A DNA stretch of 64,000 bases from Paracyclopina nana (GCA_019096065.1 JAGUCH010000002.1:11544501-11608500), one strand, 5' to 3'. Shown: positions 1 to 12,520, counted from the stretch's first letter. Numbers and translations: made by a program. The notes: a model not told the origin generated them from the sequence alone.

Positions 1-126
1 AATCATTATCTGGCACTCTTTCAATTTCTTCCCTCTTAAGTCTTAACTCTGTCAATTGTAAACAACACTGAACTCAATGAAGAAAAGTTAACTCGATTAA
101 CCTGTTGTCACTTGGCCAACTTTATC

Positions 127-3041
127 ATGGCTCTTCGCAATGAAGAAATATTCAATTACATTCCGTCAAAGTTGACTTTCGTCATATCGAAGTTAGGTTA
201 TTGCATAGGCTCGAATCCCATTGGATTTGTTGGCGTCTTCTTCCTTCTGGCCATCTTTCTCGGCACTGGTCTTCAAAGGATTGAATACGTCATTGACAAC
301 GAGTACTTGTTTGTCCCCACTGGAGCTCCTGGAATAGCTGTAAGCCATAAAATATTACTAAAATACCCTTCAAATAGGAAAAATACAACTCTCATTCGAT
401 TATTTTTAGGAAAGAGACCACGTGGAGTCTCTATTCAATCTTGACTATTCCTCGAATTACATTCTTGGCCATGAAACCAGATTTCTGGCTCAAGTGGCTG
501 TCATTGTGAAAGCCAAAGATCCCGTCCAGGATGGCATTCAAATGCACAATGGCATCATGGAAATGGCCAAGAGAGTGGATGCTGATGTCAACAAAGTTAA
601 AATCCACTCTAGAATTCATGGCAGTTTCCAATTCAAGGATGTCTGTGCCAAAACAAGGCTCAGTGAAGGTCTCAAATGTCAAGTCAACGATTTTGTCAAC
701 ATGTCTCCGACTCTGGATCTAATACGGCTAGGTCGAATGAACATGACCTATCCTATGTTTATTGACCCTTATTCTAGACTGTCCTACTTTGTTCCTGCCA
801 TTTTTGGTAACCTAAAACTTGATGATGAAAAGACTGTGGTGATTGATGCTTCTGCGGTCAAGCTCATGTTTATCCTGGATAGCAATCTCAACAACTATGC
901 TAAATCACTTAAGGTCAAAATCTGGGAGGAGGCCATATTGAATTTTATCCTTCAAAAGGTGAAAATGTTCATTTAGCTTATCATTATCTCAAATTCACAT
1001 TCCTCTTTATGATGAAGGATTGGAATGATACGAGATATGATGTTCTCGCGATCAATGCGCATTCCCTGGAAAAAGAATTGTCTGAAAACATTGACACAGC
1101 CTTTGTGCTATTGAATTACTCAGTGGCCTTCATTGCAGCCTTCACTGTTATGAATGGGTTCATACTCAAGTCCATCAGACATGGAACTCCTTTTACTGCT
1201 CTCTGGGGAATCATTAACACTATGCTTGGGACCATGGCTGGTTGGGGCCTCTTGATGTATACAGGTTAGAAAAAAATTGCATAAGTTCCATTTTCATTTA
1301 TTGTCAAATCTGATTTTAGGGCTTTGCCCGTGGCAAGCCATTAATTTGGCAAGCGTTGTTCTGCTGTTAGGTGTTGGCATTGATGACACTTTTGTCATGC
1401 TAAGTGCTTGGCATCGGCAATCGAAGCCTGACCAAGATATGGCCACCAATATGGCTGAAACATACAAGGAGGCAGCTGTCAGTATCACCATCACAAGTTT
1501 GACCAATATTTGCAGCTTTGGCATTGGGATTTTCGTCCCTAGCTTTGCCACCGTGTCCATTTTTTGCGCTTACACAACCATTGGACTTTTAGCCGTCTAC
1601 TTATGGACCTTGTTTTTTTATGGAGCTGCCATTGCACTATGTCAGCAGGTAAAATGGTTCTTTATGTCTCTCATCATTCATGACAATTTTTAAGTTTTAT
1701 TATGTAGATGTCAGATCGCACTTTTGATTCAGACCAAGAGAAGACTTGCTCGAGGTTTAACAACTTTGGGCGGAAAGTGATTGGATTTGCTTTTGAGGCT
1801 CCAAACCTGAAGCCATTTACTGCGGTCATTTTCGAAAGTGCCCTGCCTTACATTATGGAATTCGCAGTGTTCAAGCTCTTTGTCATGGCTTCATGGCTTG
1901 CTATGATATCTGTAGCTGGATATCTGGTCACTGAAATGAAAGAAGGCTTGGAAAAGAGTCGGGTTGGACGGTACAATTCTCCTGTGGCCAATTATTTTTG
2001 GGCTGAAGACAAGTACTTCCAATCCTTGAAGTACAGGATTGATATTGTAGTTGATCAACCAGGCCTAGATTACGCAGACCCAGAAGTTCAAGTCAACATT
2101 GCTAGCTTGATCAATCGCTTTCAAAGCTTACCCCTTATGTCCAACTACTCCGAGTTGACTGAAAATTGGCTTGAGCAGTTCATAGGGAGCCCTTTCAAGG
2201 ATCAGAACAAGGATTTTATCACTGGCCTAAAAAGGTTCTTAGACATCAACAAGAAAACGCCACTACCCATGAACATCAATTTCAATGGGTCACAAATCCA
2301 AGCTTGCAGGTTTTTCTTGCAGTCCAATGATATCACCAACTCCGTAGCAGAAGTTGAGCTCCTTGAGAGCTTGAGAAGTGTTGCCAAATCAGCCGTGTAC
2401 AACGTGACTGTGTTCCATCCGTTTTTTCCCTACTTTGACCAATTTGCTGGTGTCTTCAGCAACACAATGCAATGCCTTGGTTTTGGCACTATAATTGTGG
2501 TTTTGGTCACGGTGGCTTTGATCCCCAATTTCAGAGGATCGTTGTGGCTGATTTTCGCCATAGTGAGCATTGAAGTGTGTGTCGCTGGGTTCATGGTGTC
2601 GTGGAACATTTATTTGGATGTCATCAGCATGATCACCCTCATCATGTGCATTGGATTTTCAGTGGATTTCTGCGCCCATATTTGCAACCACTTCTTCTCA
2701 TCTGAGGTAATAATAGCATTCCCCTATTTTTGACAATTTCTCTTTTGCCCTTTAAATTACAGGCCATGGCAACAAATGAGCGAATCAGAGAAAGCTTGGC
2801 AGCCTATGGACCCCCCATTTTTCAAGGTGGCATTTCGACCTTGATTGCAGTCATCCCTCTCTTCTATGCCAATAGCTACATCTTGGAAACTTTTGCCAAA
2901 ATGGTCACACTTGTCATCACGCTGGGAATGGCACATGGCATCCTCATACTGCCTGTTTGCCTATCTTTGATGCCTGATTCTTCACCCTCGGTGACTTCAA
3001 CGCCAACAAAAAGTCCAAGTGCACCAAACCATCAGGATTGA
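127..3041 (+). CDS. Patched domain-containing (Patched-related) transmembrane protein
   Basis: Six exons with consistent phases: 127-339, 410-958, 1018-1264, 1320-1648, 1708-2706, 2763-3041, giving about 871 aa. I start at ATG 127; an in-frame TTG lies 15 nt upstream. It belongs to the RND-like Patched-related family of polytopic membrane proteins, not canonical Patched. Seen: an N-terminal membrane segment, a large loop, then a sterol-sensing-domain-like helix block with GVGIDD near residue 354 (the paired acidic residues of RND transmembrane helix 4), and in the second half the matching GFSVDF helix. Introns are 41-70 bp; the exon 3 acceptor (AAG at 1017) has a weak pyrimidine tract. The C-terminus is a short Ser/Thr/Pro tail. 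Family role: transport or sensing of sterols or other lipids; the specific substrate cannot be read. The downstream kelch gene is convergent, with 584 bp between stop codons. Confidence 0.9.
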
Positions 3042-3625
3042 GTGCCAGAAAAAATTGCCATTTGGGGCTCTTTTAATGTGACCATCTGTTTGCATTTTAT
3101 TATCATGGAACAAAGTTCAAGGCGAAATTTTTATACACAGCTTGACCCTTTATACCAGAAGATGCTGGCATTGAAATTAATTAAACAGTGCGCATGGAAA
3201 ATCAAAGAGCGGAAGACGCGTAAGCGCAAATTAACTTTCATTTTTTCGTACATATGATATAGAAGGCCACAAATATTGTTTTGACATTTTGTGATAGGCG
3301 CTGAAAATATTCATGACATTCATGAAATTCTTCTTGACACTTGATCATAAATCTTGCTGTGGTGAAAATGTCAGCAGCTGCAGCTTAGGTACTCGTTGAG
3401 CAATTTTCAAGGCAAATTTAGTGCTTGAAAGAGATGAAGATGCCTTGCATACCCATAACCTTTTCTGCCGCAGCCGTCTTATGAAATTGCACATTCTGCT
3501 CACTATGGAGTCTGCGTGGTCAAGCCTTTGCGCAGCATCAAAAACTTGGTCAGTCTTTACATCATATCGTTTTGAAAGGTATTTGCCATGCAGTGAAATG
3601 TTTATTCTTTACGCTTTTGCGAAAC
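3042..3625. other. Convergent intergenic spacer with 3' ends
   Basis: Holds the 3' UTRs of the Patched-related gene (+) and the kelch gene (-). TTTATT at 3601-3606 is a poly(A) signal (AATAAA) on the minus strand, 20 bp past the kelch stop codon. I see no further gene here. Confidence 0.5.
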
Positions 3626-5171
3626 TTATGGGCAACTCACAAAATTATCAGGCACTAAGAAAGTTGTGTGGAAACTTCTCTCATGCGACAATTTTGTAGC
3701 CATTTCATTCCACTCACAACCAGTATCAATGCAAGAAAGTGTGTAAATGGAAGAAGAGGGGTTATTATGATTGTCACTGCCTCCAATCAAAATGACTTCA
3801 TCATTATAGGTCACCATTGATCCACTTACTATAGGCTTCGGTAACTTTGGACCTACCACAAAATTTAAAAGTTAAAGACGTCGAAAAACATCTTTTTTTT
3901 CTTACCTAATTTCCATCCAGCGTTGGTATTGGACACATCCAAATATTCCACTGAGTCCAAATCGTGCAAGTCATCTTTGTGCCCACCAGCAATTACTATA
4001 TAGCTAGTTGAATTGGCTGTTAGCACTCCACACTCATGATTTTGCCGATTATCCATTAGGTCAGGCCCATTGACAAAACTACCTTCAGTTATTGAGTACA
4101 AATAGGTGCTCTTCAAGTGAATCGTTCCACTTCTTCCTCCGATGACCATCAAGTGGCTTGAATTGAATTGTACAATGCAATGAAATGCGACTTTGACAGG
4201 CAGCTTTGGACCAGGCAAGGCAGTCATCGAGGCCACATTATAAAACTCTGTGGAGTCCAGGAAGCCATAATTGGGATGAAATGGATCACTTTTGTCCTTT
4301 CCCCCTGTGATGAAAAGTTTTTCTCCTACGGCAATTGAGGCAGTTCCAAATCTGGCCTTGTGCAAATTTCCAGCTCTTCGCCATCTCATCTTCTTCTGCC
4401 CTAAAGTGTAGCATGCTGATAAAGGCTCAGCAGGGTTCCTTCCTCCACAAACCACAATTTTTGACCCAACTACATCACTGGCTGCCAAAGCAACATCATC
4501 TGGAAAGTCTGGCAGGGAGTAGCATTTGATTTGCTTGCCAATATTGATCATCTCTGTGGCAACAGATGTGGTGAAGGGTGCTCCAGTTGCAATGATCAGA
4601 GTGTCTATATACAACGAACATGCACTTGATATAATAAGGGATAATAATTCAGAGTATGATACTTTTGTGGTCTGAGAGCTCTGCTTCCATTGTCATGTTG
4701 CAAAACTTCTGAACTGGAGCATTGAATATAGGCCCATCATGATGCAAATAGTAGTAATCTGATTCACTGATACCGAAATTGAAATACTCGGTGCATGAGC
4801 TGGGAGCAAAAACTTTGCTCAATTCCTCCAATTTTGCAATTTTGTGGTCCTTTTTCAAAACAGCAAAAAAAATCAATGATTATTTGATATAATCACTTAA
4901 ATTACCTTTTCCACAGATTCATCTTGTAGCTCAGAAAACTTTTCTTCCAAAGCTTCAACAGTATTTTTCTGAGGTCAAGAGCAAGCTCATTTGTTGTATA
5001 CAGATTTTCTTTCAGAAAAAATTTAGTTACCATTTGCTGATGTTCCTTGATAATGTCCGACACGCTCCTTTTCAGTGTTTCTAGCTCGTGTGCTAGCTTT
5101 GGTGGCACATTACTTGTCGCTGCTGACTTCATCAAGAAAACAATCGACCAAATCAAAAGGAACTTCTTCAT
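3626..5171 (-). CDS. Secreted coiled-coil plus kelch beta-propeller protein (copy 1)
   Basis: Five exons read 5' to 3' on the minus strand: 5171-5031, 4968-4906, 4849-4663, 4604-3906, 3852-3626, total about 438 aa. Residues 1-20 are a clear signal peptide (MKKFLLIWSIVFLMKSAATS). Residues 25-90 are heptad-rich and probably coiled-coil. From about residue 140 there are kelch-type repeats with double-glycine strands: VVCGG, FITGG, VIGG, VIAGG and LIGG. It is therefore a secreted or extracellular propeller, unlike intracellular BTB-kelch proteins. I do not recognise a named orthologue and do not assign an activity; galactose-oxidase-like folds also use such repeats, but I see no copper site to support that. 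A paralog lies at 16406-17390 with the same last intron position. AATAAA lies at 3606-3601. Confidence 0.8.
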
Positions 5172-5632
5172 GTTCGTTGTATTTCTTCTACTAAAAATTG
5201 AATTTGAGAATTGGATGGCCACAAAATGCAAGTTTGCGTTAGAGTGACTAAATTGCTCTACTTTAAAAGTTAAGCCAATAGAGTTCAAAGAGGACGGCTA
5301 CTTGCAACGATTGTTCCTATTATTACTTTTAAATGAATTGAAGTAAATGTCAATCAGTTTCTACAAATAAGGTGTCGAATGCATTATAAGCTGCCTTGGA
5401 TTATTTGAGCGGAGCAATATAGGTACTATCCAAAAATTACCTGAAAGGTACAGTATTGTACTTATCGAAAACTTAGAATCAATTCTTTCTTTTGAAATGC
5501 AAAGTCAATTGACAAAAACCATTTTTAAAGGATTGTTTACACATAAGAGAAGGGAAGAAATGCGAGTTTATTGGGTGAATCACTCAGCTCGTAAAACATT
5601 GATAAATGCATGCTATTCACTCAATGAACATT
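5172..5632. other. Spacer between kelch copy 1 and FKBP8
   Basis: Contains the promoter and 5' UTR of kelch copy 1 and the 3' UTR of the FKBP8 gene, with a minus-strand AATAAA at 5572-5567. No coding sequence is visible. Confidence 0.45.
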
Positions 5633-7612
5633 TTACGAATAAAAATATTTGTTGAAAGCTGCATAGCTTCCGCCTAGTAAAATGCCTACGCTTCCCACGA
5701 TAACGCTCATCAGCAAAGTCTGGCCCCATTTCTGATTTTTGGCCTTCTTTTCCGCCTGTTCGGCCTCGTACTTGTCTAGGCCAAGCATCTTTTTGGACAT
5801 TTTCTCTTCTTTCATTCGGATTTGGGCGTTTTTGGAAAGCAACCTTTGAAGCTCAGATAAGGCCAGCTTATTTTCTTTGTACAGCCTTGTCACTCTTTTG
5901 AGAGTCCCAATGGCAAGCTCCACCTCACCCTTTTCCTTGAGGGCCATGGCCTTGCGAAAAAGGGCCTTTTCATTGTTGGGATCTAATTTGAGGACTAGTT
6001 TCACAGAGGCTAAAGCAGAATCCCAAGCTCCCAACTTGAGCTGGGACTGAGCCAAATTGTTATAGGTTTTGATCTTGAGGTCCACCAGCTCTTGTAAATC
6101 TTCAGGTAAGTCATATCGATCAATCGGAACTTCTATGCAGATGGCTTCATCGTCAAAATATTCAACAGCTTTCCTGCAAGATTATGATCATTATATAGCT
6201 GTTTAGTAGTCACGCCATGATATGAATATGAGAGATGATCTACATTGCGTGCAATTTTTTCAGATCAATTCCAGCCTAGAATATCAATTTAAAAATGCTG
6301 CATTTCATTTAAAAACATAGCAGTTGAGAACCTGTTAATTATCTAGGCTATCAGCCTCAGAGGATTATTAGAGTTGAGACAAGAAATGCATATAACTGCA
6401 AACTGTGAAATTTTGATAAGATATATATACATATATATACCTATATACAGTCTGACCGTTCAAAATTGGACGGTACGGGAATCTAAACTTTTTGTCACAT
6501 ATTCAATATATACAGGACTTTTAAATGATATCGTTGGAAAGATTGAGCCATGTTCCATCTTTTTTGTAAAAGTAGAAAATATCAATTGAAAGAGGAATAA
6601 ACCCGGAAAATTCAATTTTCCCAAGGCAAACCAGAAAATTGTCACGAAAAAACTGATGCATCATTTATTTTTTGCTATCAAGCGGAATTCTCAATAATAT
6701 TTTTCATTTTGTCAGGAAACAAAAAAGATGTCCAAAGGTTCAAGCTTTCCAACGATACCCATTAAGCCTCAAAATTCATGAATTCATGACACATACTTTT
6801 GATTCCCGCACCGTCCAATTTTGAACGGTCAGACGGTATATATAATTAGCCAAGTAAAATCAGCTATGAAACTTGAGTCATAAACTCTGACTGATATAGC
6901 AGTTCAGGATATGAGACTGACACCAAAAAATTGCAAAATAAGCCTAAACTTAGCAACGAGTGATGTTAGAGGAAGGGAGAAAAATAAAGTACCTGTAACA
7001 TTGGACAGATTTTGAAAAGTCGTTGCGAGCAAACCAGAAATTGCCCCTATCCTTTTTTCTGAGCCCAATCTGTTTCCTAAGCCCCACTTCCACGTCTAGA
7101 GGATTGGAAACAGCTTCATTCACCTCAAGCAGAGTGACCTCAAAGTTGACCGCTGCATTGGGAGGCAACACTGGAGGGAATCCAAACTTGCCATAGGCCA
7201 ATTCTGGATCAGCAATCACCTCGTTTGCTTCATTCACAGTCATGAGTGGTACTATCAAGTCCAAAGCTTGAATCGCTTCACCTTCCAAAATGTTAAACTC
7301 AAATTCAGGATTGTCTTCAAAAACTTCCTCTTGGAATTTGCCAATGATCTTGACCTTAACTGTGTCTCCTTTTGTTGGCTTGGGAGCTCCAGAGGCTCCT
7401 TGAACCAAGATTTTTCGCCTAAGTCTACCAGTTCCGAGGACATTTTCATACCCATCTTGATCAAATTCAGTCCAGTCATCATCATTGGATGATTGGTCTT
7501 CATTTTTAGTGTCTTCTTTCTCAGTTGCATTCTTGATGTCTTCAGAAGTGCTGCCTTGCTTATCCAAAGGTTCTTTGATGTCTTCACTGTTGACTTCTTT
7601 CTTGTCTTCCAT
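5633..7612 (-). CDS. FKBP8: FKBP8-like tail-anchored immunophilin
   Basis: Two exons, 7612-6993 and 6173-5633, give about 386 aa (human FKBP8 is about 412). Order of parts: an acidic N-terminus (residues 1-60), an FKBP fold from about 75 to 165 (GDTVKVKIIGKF through PNAAVNFEVTLLEV), a TPR block from about 175 to 300 (NLAQSQLKLG and ALFRKAMALKEKGE), a basic coiled region, and a C-terminal hydrophobic anchor (TLLMSVIVGSVGILLGGSYA). This is the architecture of FKBP8/FKBP38, which sits on the mitochondrial outer membrane or ER and acts as an Hsp90 co-chaperone; location here is inferred from the anchor. The FKBP domain is degenerate, as is usual for FKBP8. The 819-bp intron is long for this window because it carries a MITE at 6450-6834. 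A minus-strand AATAAA lies at 5572-5567. Confidence 0.93.
6450..6834. mobile_element. 385-bp MITE with 34-bp terminal inverted repeats in the FKBP8 intron
   Basis: The left end (6450-6483, beginning GTCTGACCGTTCAAAATTGG) is matched by the reverse complement at the right end (6801-6834), with one or two differences. No coding potential inside. It sits in an AT-rich (TATA) stretch; the target duplication cannot be fixed because both flanks are TA repeats. Confidence 0.8.
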
Positions 7613-7858
7613 GGCTGTGACAGTTTTCAGACTTTTGGTTAGTTCAATAATGATAGGATTGCTATCAATAAACAGCTGATTTCGGTTCTAGAAAAAATCA
7701 GCGTTACCAGAATCAATTTTTGGCTTATTGCTAAATCTGAAAAAATGCAACAAATATTACGCTTTGTTTGCCCGATTACAAGGCCTAATTGAAAAAATAA
7801 AATGGAATAAGCTATGATGACTCAAGTTAGGCAAACATTTATATGAAAAAGTTTATTG

Positions 7859-9110
7859 TTATTGTTCATCCATAGCATCATTATCTGAATCAAGGTCTTC
7901 CCATTCTTCACCTGCTTCACCCTCATTTTCTACATCTCCAGCAGGTTCAGGCCCCAATTCTGCCAATAGTTCATCAATATGTTTTACCTAAAATGATAAA
8001 CTGACATTTAGGTGCAAAACAATTTTAAGCATTAAAAAACTACCATTTCTTCATCGTGGGTAGGATTTTTGGCATGAACTTCTTTGGCTTTGCCTAGAAA
8101 GTATCTCGTATTGCCAACATAAATTTGATCGCTTTCAAAATCAGCTCTCAATTTGTTCAACCAACCCAAAAGATACCAAGCATCCACAACTTCATCATCT
8201 TCTTCGGTCAAACCTTCCAAAACTTGATTGGCTCTTTCCCAGTCCTCTAGTTCGATCAGCATTCGAGCAGTTGCCAACCTCGTTGTGTAAAGTAAGGGAC
8301 ATACTTCAACAGGATCAAGGTTGGAAGCTTCGTGAGCTCTATTTTCCAGGATGGCCATGTAATTTGGCAGCCAAAGTTGAAGGCTTGTGTTGAGGTCAGC
8401 TTTTGCTTCGTCGAATTCGCTCTTGATCAAATGTAGCCTGGCCTTAGTTTGCCAAGCTTCTGCATTGCTTGGATCCACATCTACTGCTAACTTTATGTGT
8501 TTGGTACACTCAGCCTCAGCTTCAGGGCAATCGCACAAGTCAGTCATGTACAATTCGGCAATGGCACAATGGGCACATGAAAGGTCCTTTTTCTCATCAG
8601 GCTCGTCTGATTTCTTATCAAGGATGGAGATGCCCTGCTTATACAACTGTAATGACTCTTGTCCTTTCAGTATTTGAGCCAAAGAGAAGAACTTGGAGTG
8701 ACCTTCATTCGGTAGGACTGTGATTGCGCGGCCAAGACATTGCTGGGCTTTTTCCACTTCTCCGGCCTCTAATAAAAGGGAGGCTGTGGTTTCCAAAGCA
8801 CGAGGATTATCGGCATCTTAAAATGAAACAGACTTTCATTACGCTTGTTTACAAGGCAAAATAGAGCGTACCAATCTGCAAGGCTCTTTCAAGGAACTTC
8901 TGGGCTAGTTCGTAATTGTATTCCTCAATGAAAGAATCAGCCTTGTCTAGGATCTCCGTGATGGAGTATTTGCCCAAGTCAGCAGAGCCTTCCTTCAAAC
9001 CTGAAAAAGTGCTCAAATCAACAAGCTTTTACTTTAAGACTATTTGAGAATTTGCCTTTTTTCTTGGCTAGCTTTTTTGCCTTCCTTGACAAAGTCCGCG
9101 GTTTTCCCAT
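7859..9110 (-). CDS. TPR protein, probable ribosomal protein L4 assembly chaperone (ACL4-like)
   Basis: Four exons: 9110-9041, 9000-8872, 8816-8044, 7987-7859, about 366 aa. The start MGKPRTLSRKAKKLAKKKG is a strongly basic, probably nuclear-targeting segment, followed by several TPR-like helical hairpins (for example SFIEEYNYELAQKFLERAL and NAEAWQTKARLHLIKSEFDE) and a very acidic tail (EEWEDLDSDNDAMDE). This matches the family annotated as probable assembly chaperone of RPL4, which guards newly made uL4 for pre-60S assembly. The donor of exon 1 is a weak A|GTCTTA; a better-looking donor nearby (9032) breaks the frame. A minus-strand AATAAA (7857-7852) lies immediately after the stop. The HAUS4-like gene upstream on the same strand ends 135 bp away. 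Confidence 0.8.
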
Positions 9111-9245
9111 AGTAGGTTTCACGAGTTTTCAGAAAATCTTCTTTTCTATCACATGCATTTGTTTTTGTTTACGAAGGTGAAGTCTACGCTCCATGATCAT
9201 GCCGAAGTGAAATCAGTGTGCCATGAAGTGAAGACATTTTGGAAT

Positions 9246-10186
9246 TTATTCAGATTCTTTAATAGAAGATAGCATCCATTGACTGCTTTGAATCTCCTGT
9301 AGAATTTTCCCATATTTTTCAGCCAAACTCTCGAATTCAAGGCCCAAAGATTGGAACTGCTGGAGCTCACCAATGCAGCCAGCCTCTTTTTTCTCCGCTG
9401 CTTCTATTTCCTCCAAGAATAGTTTTCTGATTTTTGACAGAGCTCGATTAGCTTCAGGCGTGTAAGTCATTAGCATAATTTCCAATTCTTTGCATCTTGT
9501 CTTGAGTTCCAAATTCCTAAACAATAAAGCATCAATGTAAAATTCCCATTAATAGCAATTTTACTTAAATCTTACTTTTTCTTCGCTGATGTATAATCAA
9601 CGTGGAGACGATTCAAGCTTGCCACATGCCCCAGAGCATGATTGCAAACTAGCTCTCTTGCCATTTTGACGTGATTCTGGAGCAATTCTTTCCTTCTTGA
9701 CTCCTGCTTCAGTTGCTTCACAGTAAACGCATTCTGATCCATATTGCTTTTTATGGTTTCCAAATCGGTTTGAATAAGCATTGTTAATTGCTTAGCTTTA
9801 ATGCAGTCATTCTTTTCACTGGAATCGGGCAAGTTCCAATGACTCAAAAGCTTCGCACATTGCTCCAGAAGATTTCCTTTGGCACACTCAGTTAAGGATT
9901 CCGCCAACTCAGGAGGCAATTTAACATTCTTCGATGATTTGTTCAAAATGGCGGCTTGGACTTTCTGTACCCATTTGGATTTGTTGACGATCAAATCTGG
10001 TGACAAGGATTTGTTAGAAGACATCGAGATGTCAAGCAAAACATCAGCCTTGATTTTTTCTTTCAAATATTCCAGTCGAGTCTTTTTCCATTCCAGTGAC
10101 ATTTTCTCGTAATCGGCCTTTCTTTCTGCCAATTTTTGATCAAGGCCATCAGGGAGGCCTTTTACTTTCGGCAAATTGTTCATCAT
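9246..10186 (-). CDS. HAUS augmin-like complex subunit 4 (probable)
   Basis: Two exons, 10186-9576 and 9516-9246, total about 293 aa; two adjacent ATGs (10186 and 10183) are possible starts. The protein is almost entirely helical and heptad-rich. The C-terminal pattern GLEFESLAEKYGKILQEI with a following Trp resembles the end of HAUS4, a subunit of the augmin complex that recruits gamma-tubulin to pre-existing spindle microtubules. It is shorter than human HAUS4 (about 363 aa). The assignment rests on general pattern and not on a catalytic motif, so another coiled-coil spindle or centrosome protein is possible. The AATAAA on the minus strand overlaps the stop codon (9250-9245), so the 3' UTR is very short. 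Confidence 0.6.
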
Positions 10187-10646
10187 TCTTGAAGGCTGTC
10201 GCTAATTTTGCGCTTTGTTTTGAACTTCTAAAAATCCGTCAATTCGATTTTTGCAGAGTTACCGGACTTTTTTCATCGTATCGCTAGGCAAAAATGAAAC
10301 TGGGCGCGAGCAGAGACTTATGTAACAATATAAGTATCTAGGCGCGAGCTTTGGCTTACACTTTCCCAATTTAAACAAAGCTGGTGTCATGTGCTTTAAA
10401 AAAGCATGAAAGTACGTAAAACACAACTAAATCAACAAAACATTGGCTTTTTTACTTTTGCTCTGCCTAAAATGGGAATCTGTACATTTTCCTACTAGAA
10501 GACACTGTACCTAGTCTTACCACCATGACAGAATGTGCCTAGTCCTATAAGTCTGAAAAGTACTTGTTAATACACCAGGTCCTACCAACAGAGTGATAAA
10601 TAATATGTCTGAAAAAAGGGTAATAAAATCCAGCTCTATTTTTTAA
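10187..10646. other. Promoter side of the HAUS4-like gene, then AT-rich DNA
   Basis: Upstream region of the minus-strand HAUS4-like gene, with no convincing ORF. It runs into a transposon fragment at 10647. Confidence 0.4.
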
Positions 10647-12415
10647 GAGTCTATGCAGGAGCCAGGTGGCAAATTCATGGTAAGCCAAAATTCAAGAATG
10701 AAATGACACCTATCCCAATAGTACTCCCATATAGTGGGATGATTAAGTTATAATGCAACATGGGCTTAGAAATGCTCATGGGCTGAGCTAGAGGCCAATT
10801 TTTGGACCTGGGTGGAAAATTGGCGATTATTTTCACTAGGCTCATTGGCTTGTCAGCTGAAAGAGAAAACGCTCAAAACTGTTTTTATTAAGAAAACTTT
10901 TTTGCGGTCAATGATTTTGGTATAAATCTTTGGCTCCCTAGAAAGGTAGCCTATGTTGAACTGACCCTATAGCTGCTTAGCTATTCAAGCTTGAATGTGG
11001 AAAAAACAGGTATTTGTCTTTTCTAGTGCATTTAGGGACATTTTTACTTGACAAAATAAGAATTACTTAAATTGAAAAATTGAACAAAAATTTTAAATGG
11101 TGCTTTGTATTTCTATTACCTAAATACATTACACAAGGCTTAGTACACCTAGCGATAAGAATAGTATAAGTTAAAAAGAGAACGGTTTAAAAATTGGTTT
11201 TATAATGGCCCCAGGGGCCACCATTTTTTTGTGGATCTACCCCTAATTTTGTTGGATGTATTTTCAAGGCATGGTTAAAATAATCTATGGTATCTTACAT
11301 CAACCTTGATGATCTAGACTGTAGAGCTAAAGTCTTTCATTAATATCCACTTTGTTTCATACATTTGTTTCAGTTTTAGAAATTCAATTACAAAATTAAT
11401 GTTGATGAGTATCAAATATATTCAAATGAAGTAAGGAAGCCAAAAAACAAAGCAAAACTTTTGAATTTGGAGACAATTGTTATTCATTTTTAGTTAAATA
11501 GACTGTCCCTTGTTTCTGCGAACTTGGACTAACCTTTTGTGCTTACTCACATATGTCATGTGGCTGTACTCAGATTGGCCAGAACATACTGTCCCTGGAT
11601 AGACTGCATCAGAAAATCCCTAGATTGATGCACAGTCCTTGGATTGATAAGATGGTACAATACTTGTATTGACTACTGTGACTGAGAAGGACCTGGGTCT
11701 ACTAAAAAAACTGTAATTAAATAGACTTGCAAAAAACTTATTGTGAAAACTACTGTGAACACGTACTTGATACTACTGAGGAATCCTATCTACAAAGGTT
11801 GGGTAGCCAAGACTTCCCTAGGTGGGCTTGGTGGCCAGGACTTTCCCAGCTGGGCTTGGGTGACAGAGCAAGACTTTCAAAGTTGGCCTGGGTGACTAAG
11901 TTAAGTAAGCTTTCTTAGCCTTCTCTTGGGAAGAGCTTGCAAATGTAGTCAGTTCTGGTTTATCTAAGACCTTGCTCTTGTAGGTGATCCAAGGATAATT
12001 AATTTTGTCGATCCAAGCCTGGTTCATTATTGTCTATCCACTTACAATCTATTGTTGATCCAAGGCTATAAGTTCCATTTGTGATCTAACTTGTGCATCA
12101 ATGATCCAATGTGGAATCTTACCTGTTACTACGAGAATGCATCATATTTGGAACTACTGCAACAGATCATCCCTGAAAATACTAGCTGTCAAGGCAGATT
12201 GTACTTGGTGCTACAAAATGCATTTGTATGCCATAATACAGGCTCCAGGAACAGTGCATTTTGCCAGTAGTGCCAGGTATGCGTTTTTAAGCAACAGGTA
12301 TCTGTGGCAGTACCAGGAACTGGCACCAAATCCAATTGGATGCCTGGGTTATGTCTTTTCTCAAAAAATAGAGCCATTGGGGCCACTTTTAAAGCACTCT
12401 CTTTTTAACTTATAA
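10647..12415 (+). mobile_element. Truncated copy of the long-TIR element found at 17661-20232
   Basis: Starts after TTAA (10643-10646) with GAGTCTATGCAGGAGCCAGG, the same terminus as the full element. Its first about 550 bp match that element's terminal arm, with two internal deletions: the segment around the TTTTGACAGC junction and a TCTGATCAAGCC segment. Then 11200-12415 matches the reverse complement of the full element's centre (about 18360-19540). The match stops where the second arm should begin, so one whole terminal repeat is missing. ORFs inside it are not conserved in frame with the other copy, so I read it as a non-autonomous remnant. Confidence 0.8.
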
Positions 12416-12423
12416 TGGGAAGA

Positions 12424-12520
12424 CTTATGGGAATACTAGGGTTCTAGATATTCCTCCGCGACTTCGTTTTGCTACCAGGAAGTCGCGGAGGAATATCAAG
12501 AACCCTAGGGAATACATAAG
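12424..12520. repeat. 97-nt near-perfect hairpin (42-nt arms, 13-nt loop)
   Basis: The arm at 12424-12465 pairs with the arm at 12479-12520; the 22 inner pairs (GATATTCCTCCGCGACTTC and its complement) are perfect, with a few mismatches in the outer half. The stem is clearly more GC-rich than its surroundings and sits just after the truncated end of the transposon copy. It could be a tiny palindromic element, a break-repair patch or a small-RNA precursor; the sequence does not decide. Confidence 0.75.

Noticed and set aside
3042..3257. 71-codon frame after the Patched-related stop codon, considered as read-through
   Set aside because: Different frame context, no membrane or family features; it is 3' UTR.
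12101..12415. An open frame in the truncated transposon copy that resembles one at 18238-18657 (shared ADCTWC.KM and SSARYAF words)
   Set aside because: The similarity follows from DNA homology of the two element copies. The frames diverge upstream through indels, there is no start in common, and no transposase motif is present.
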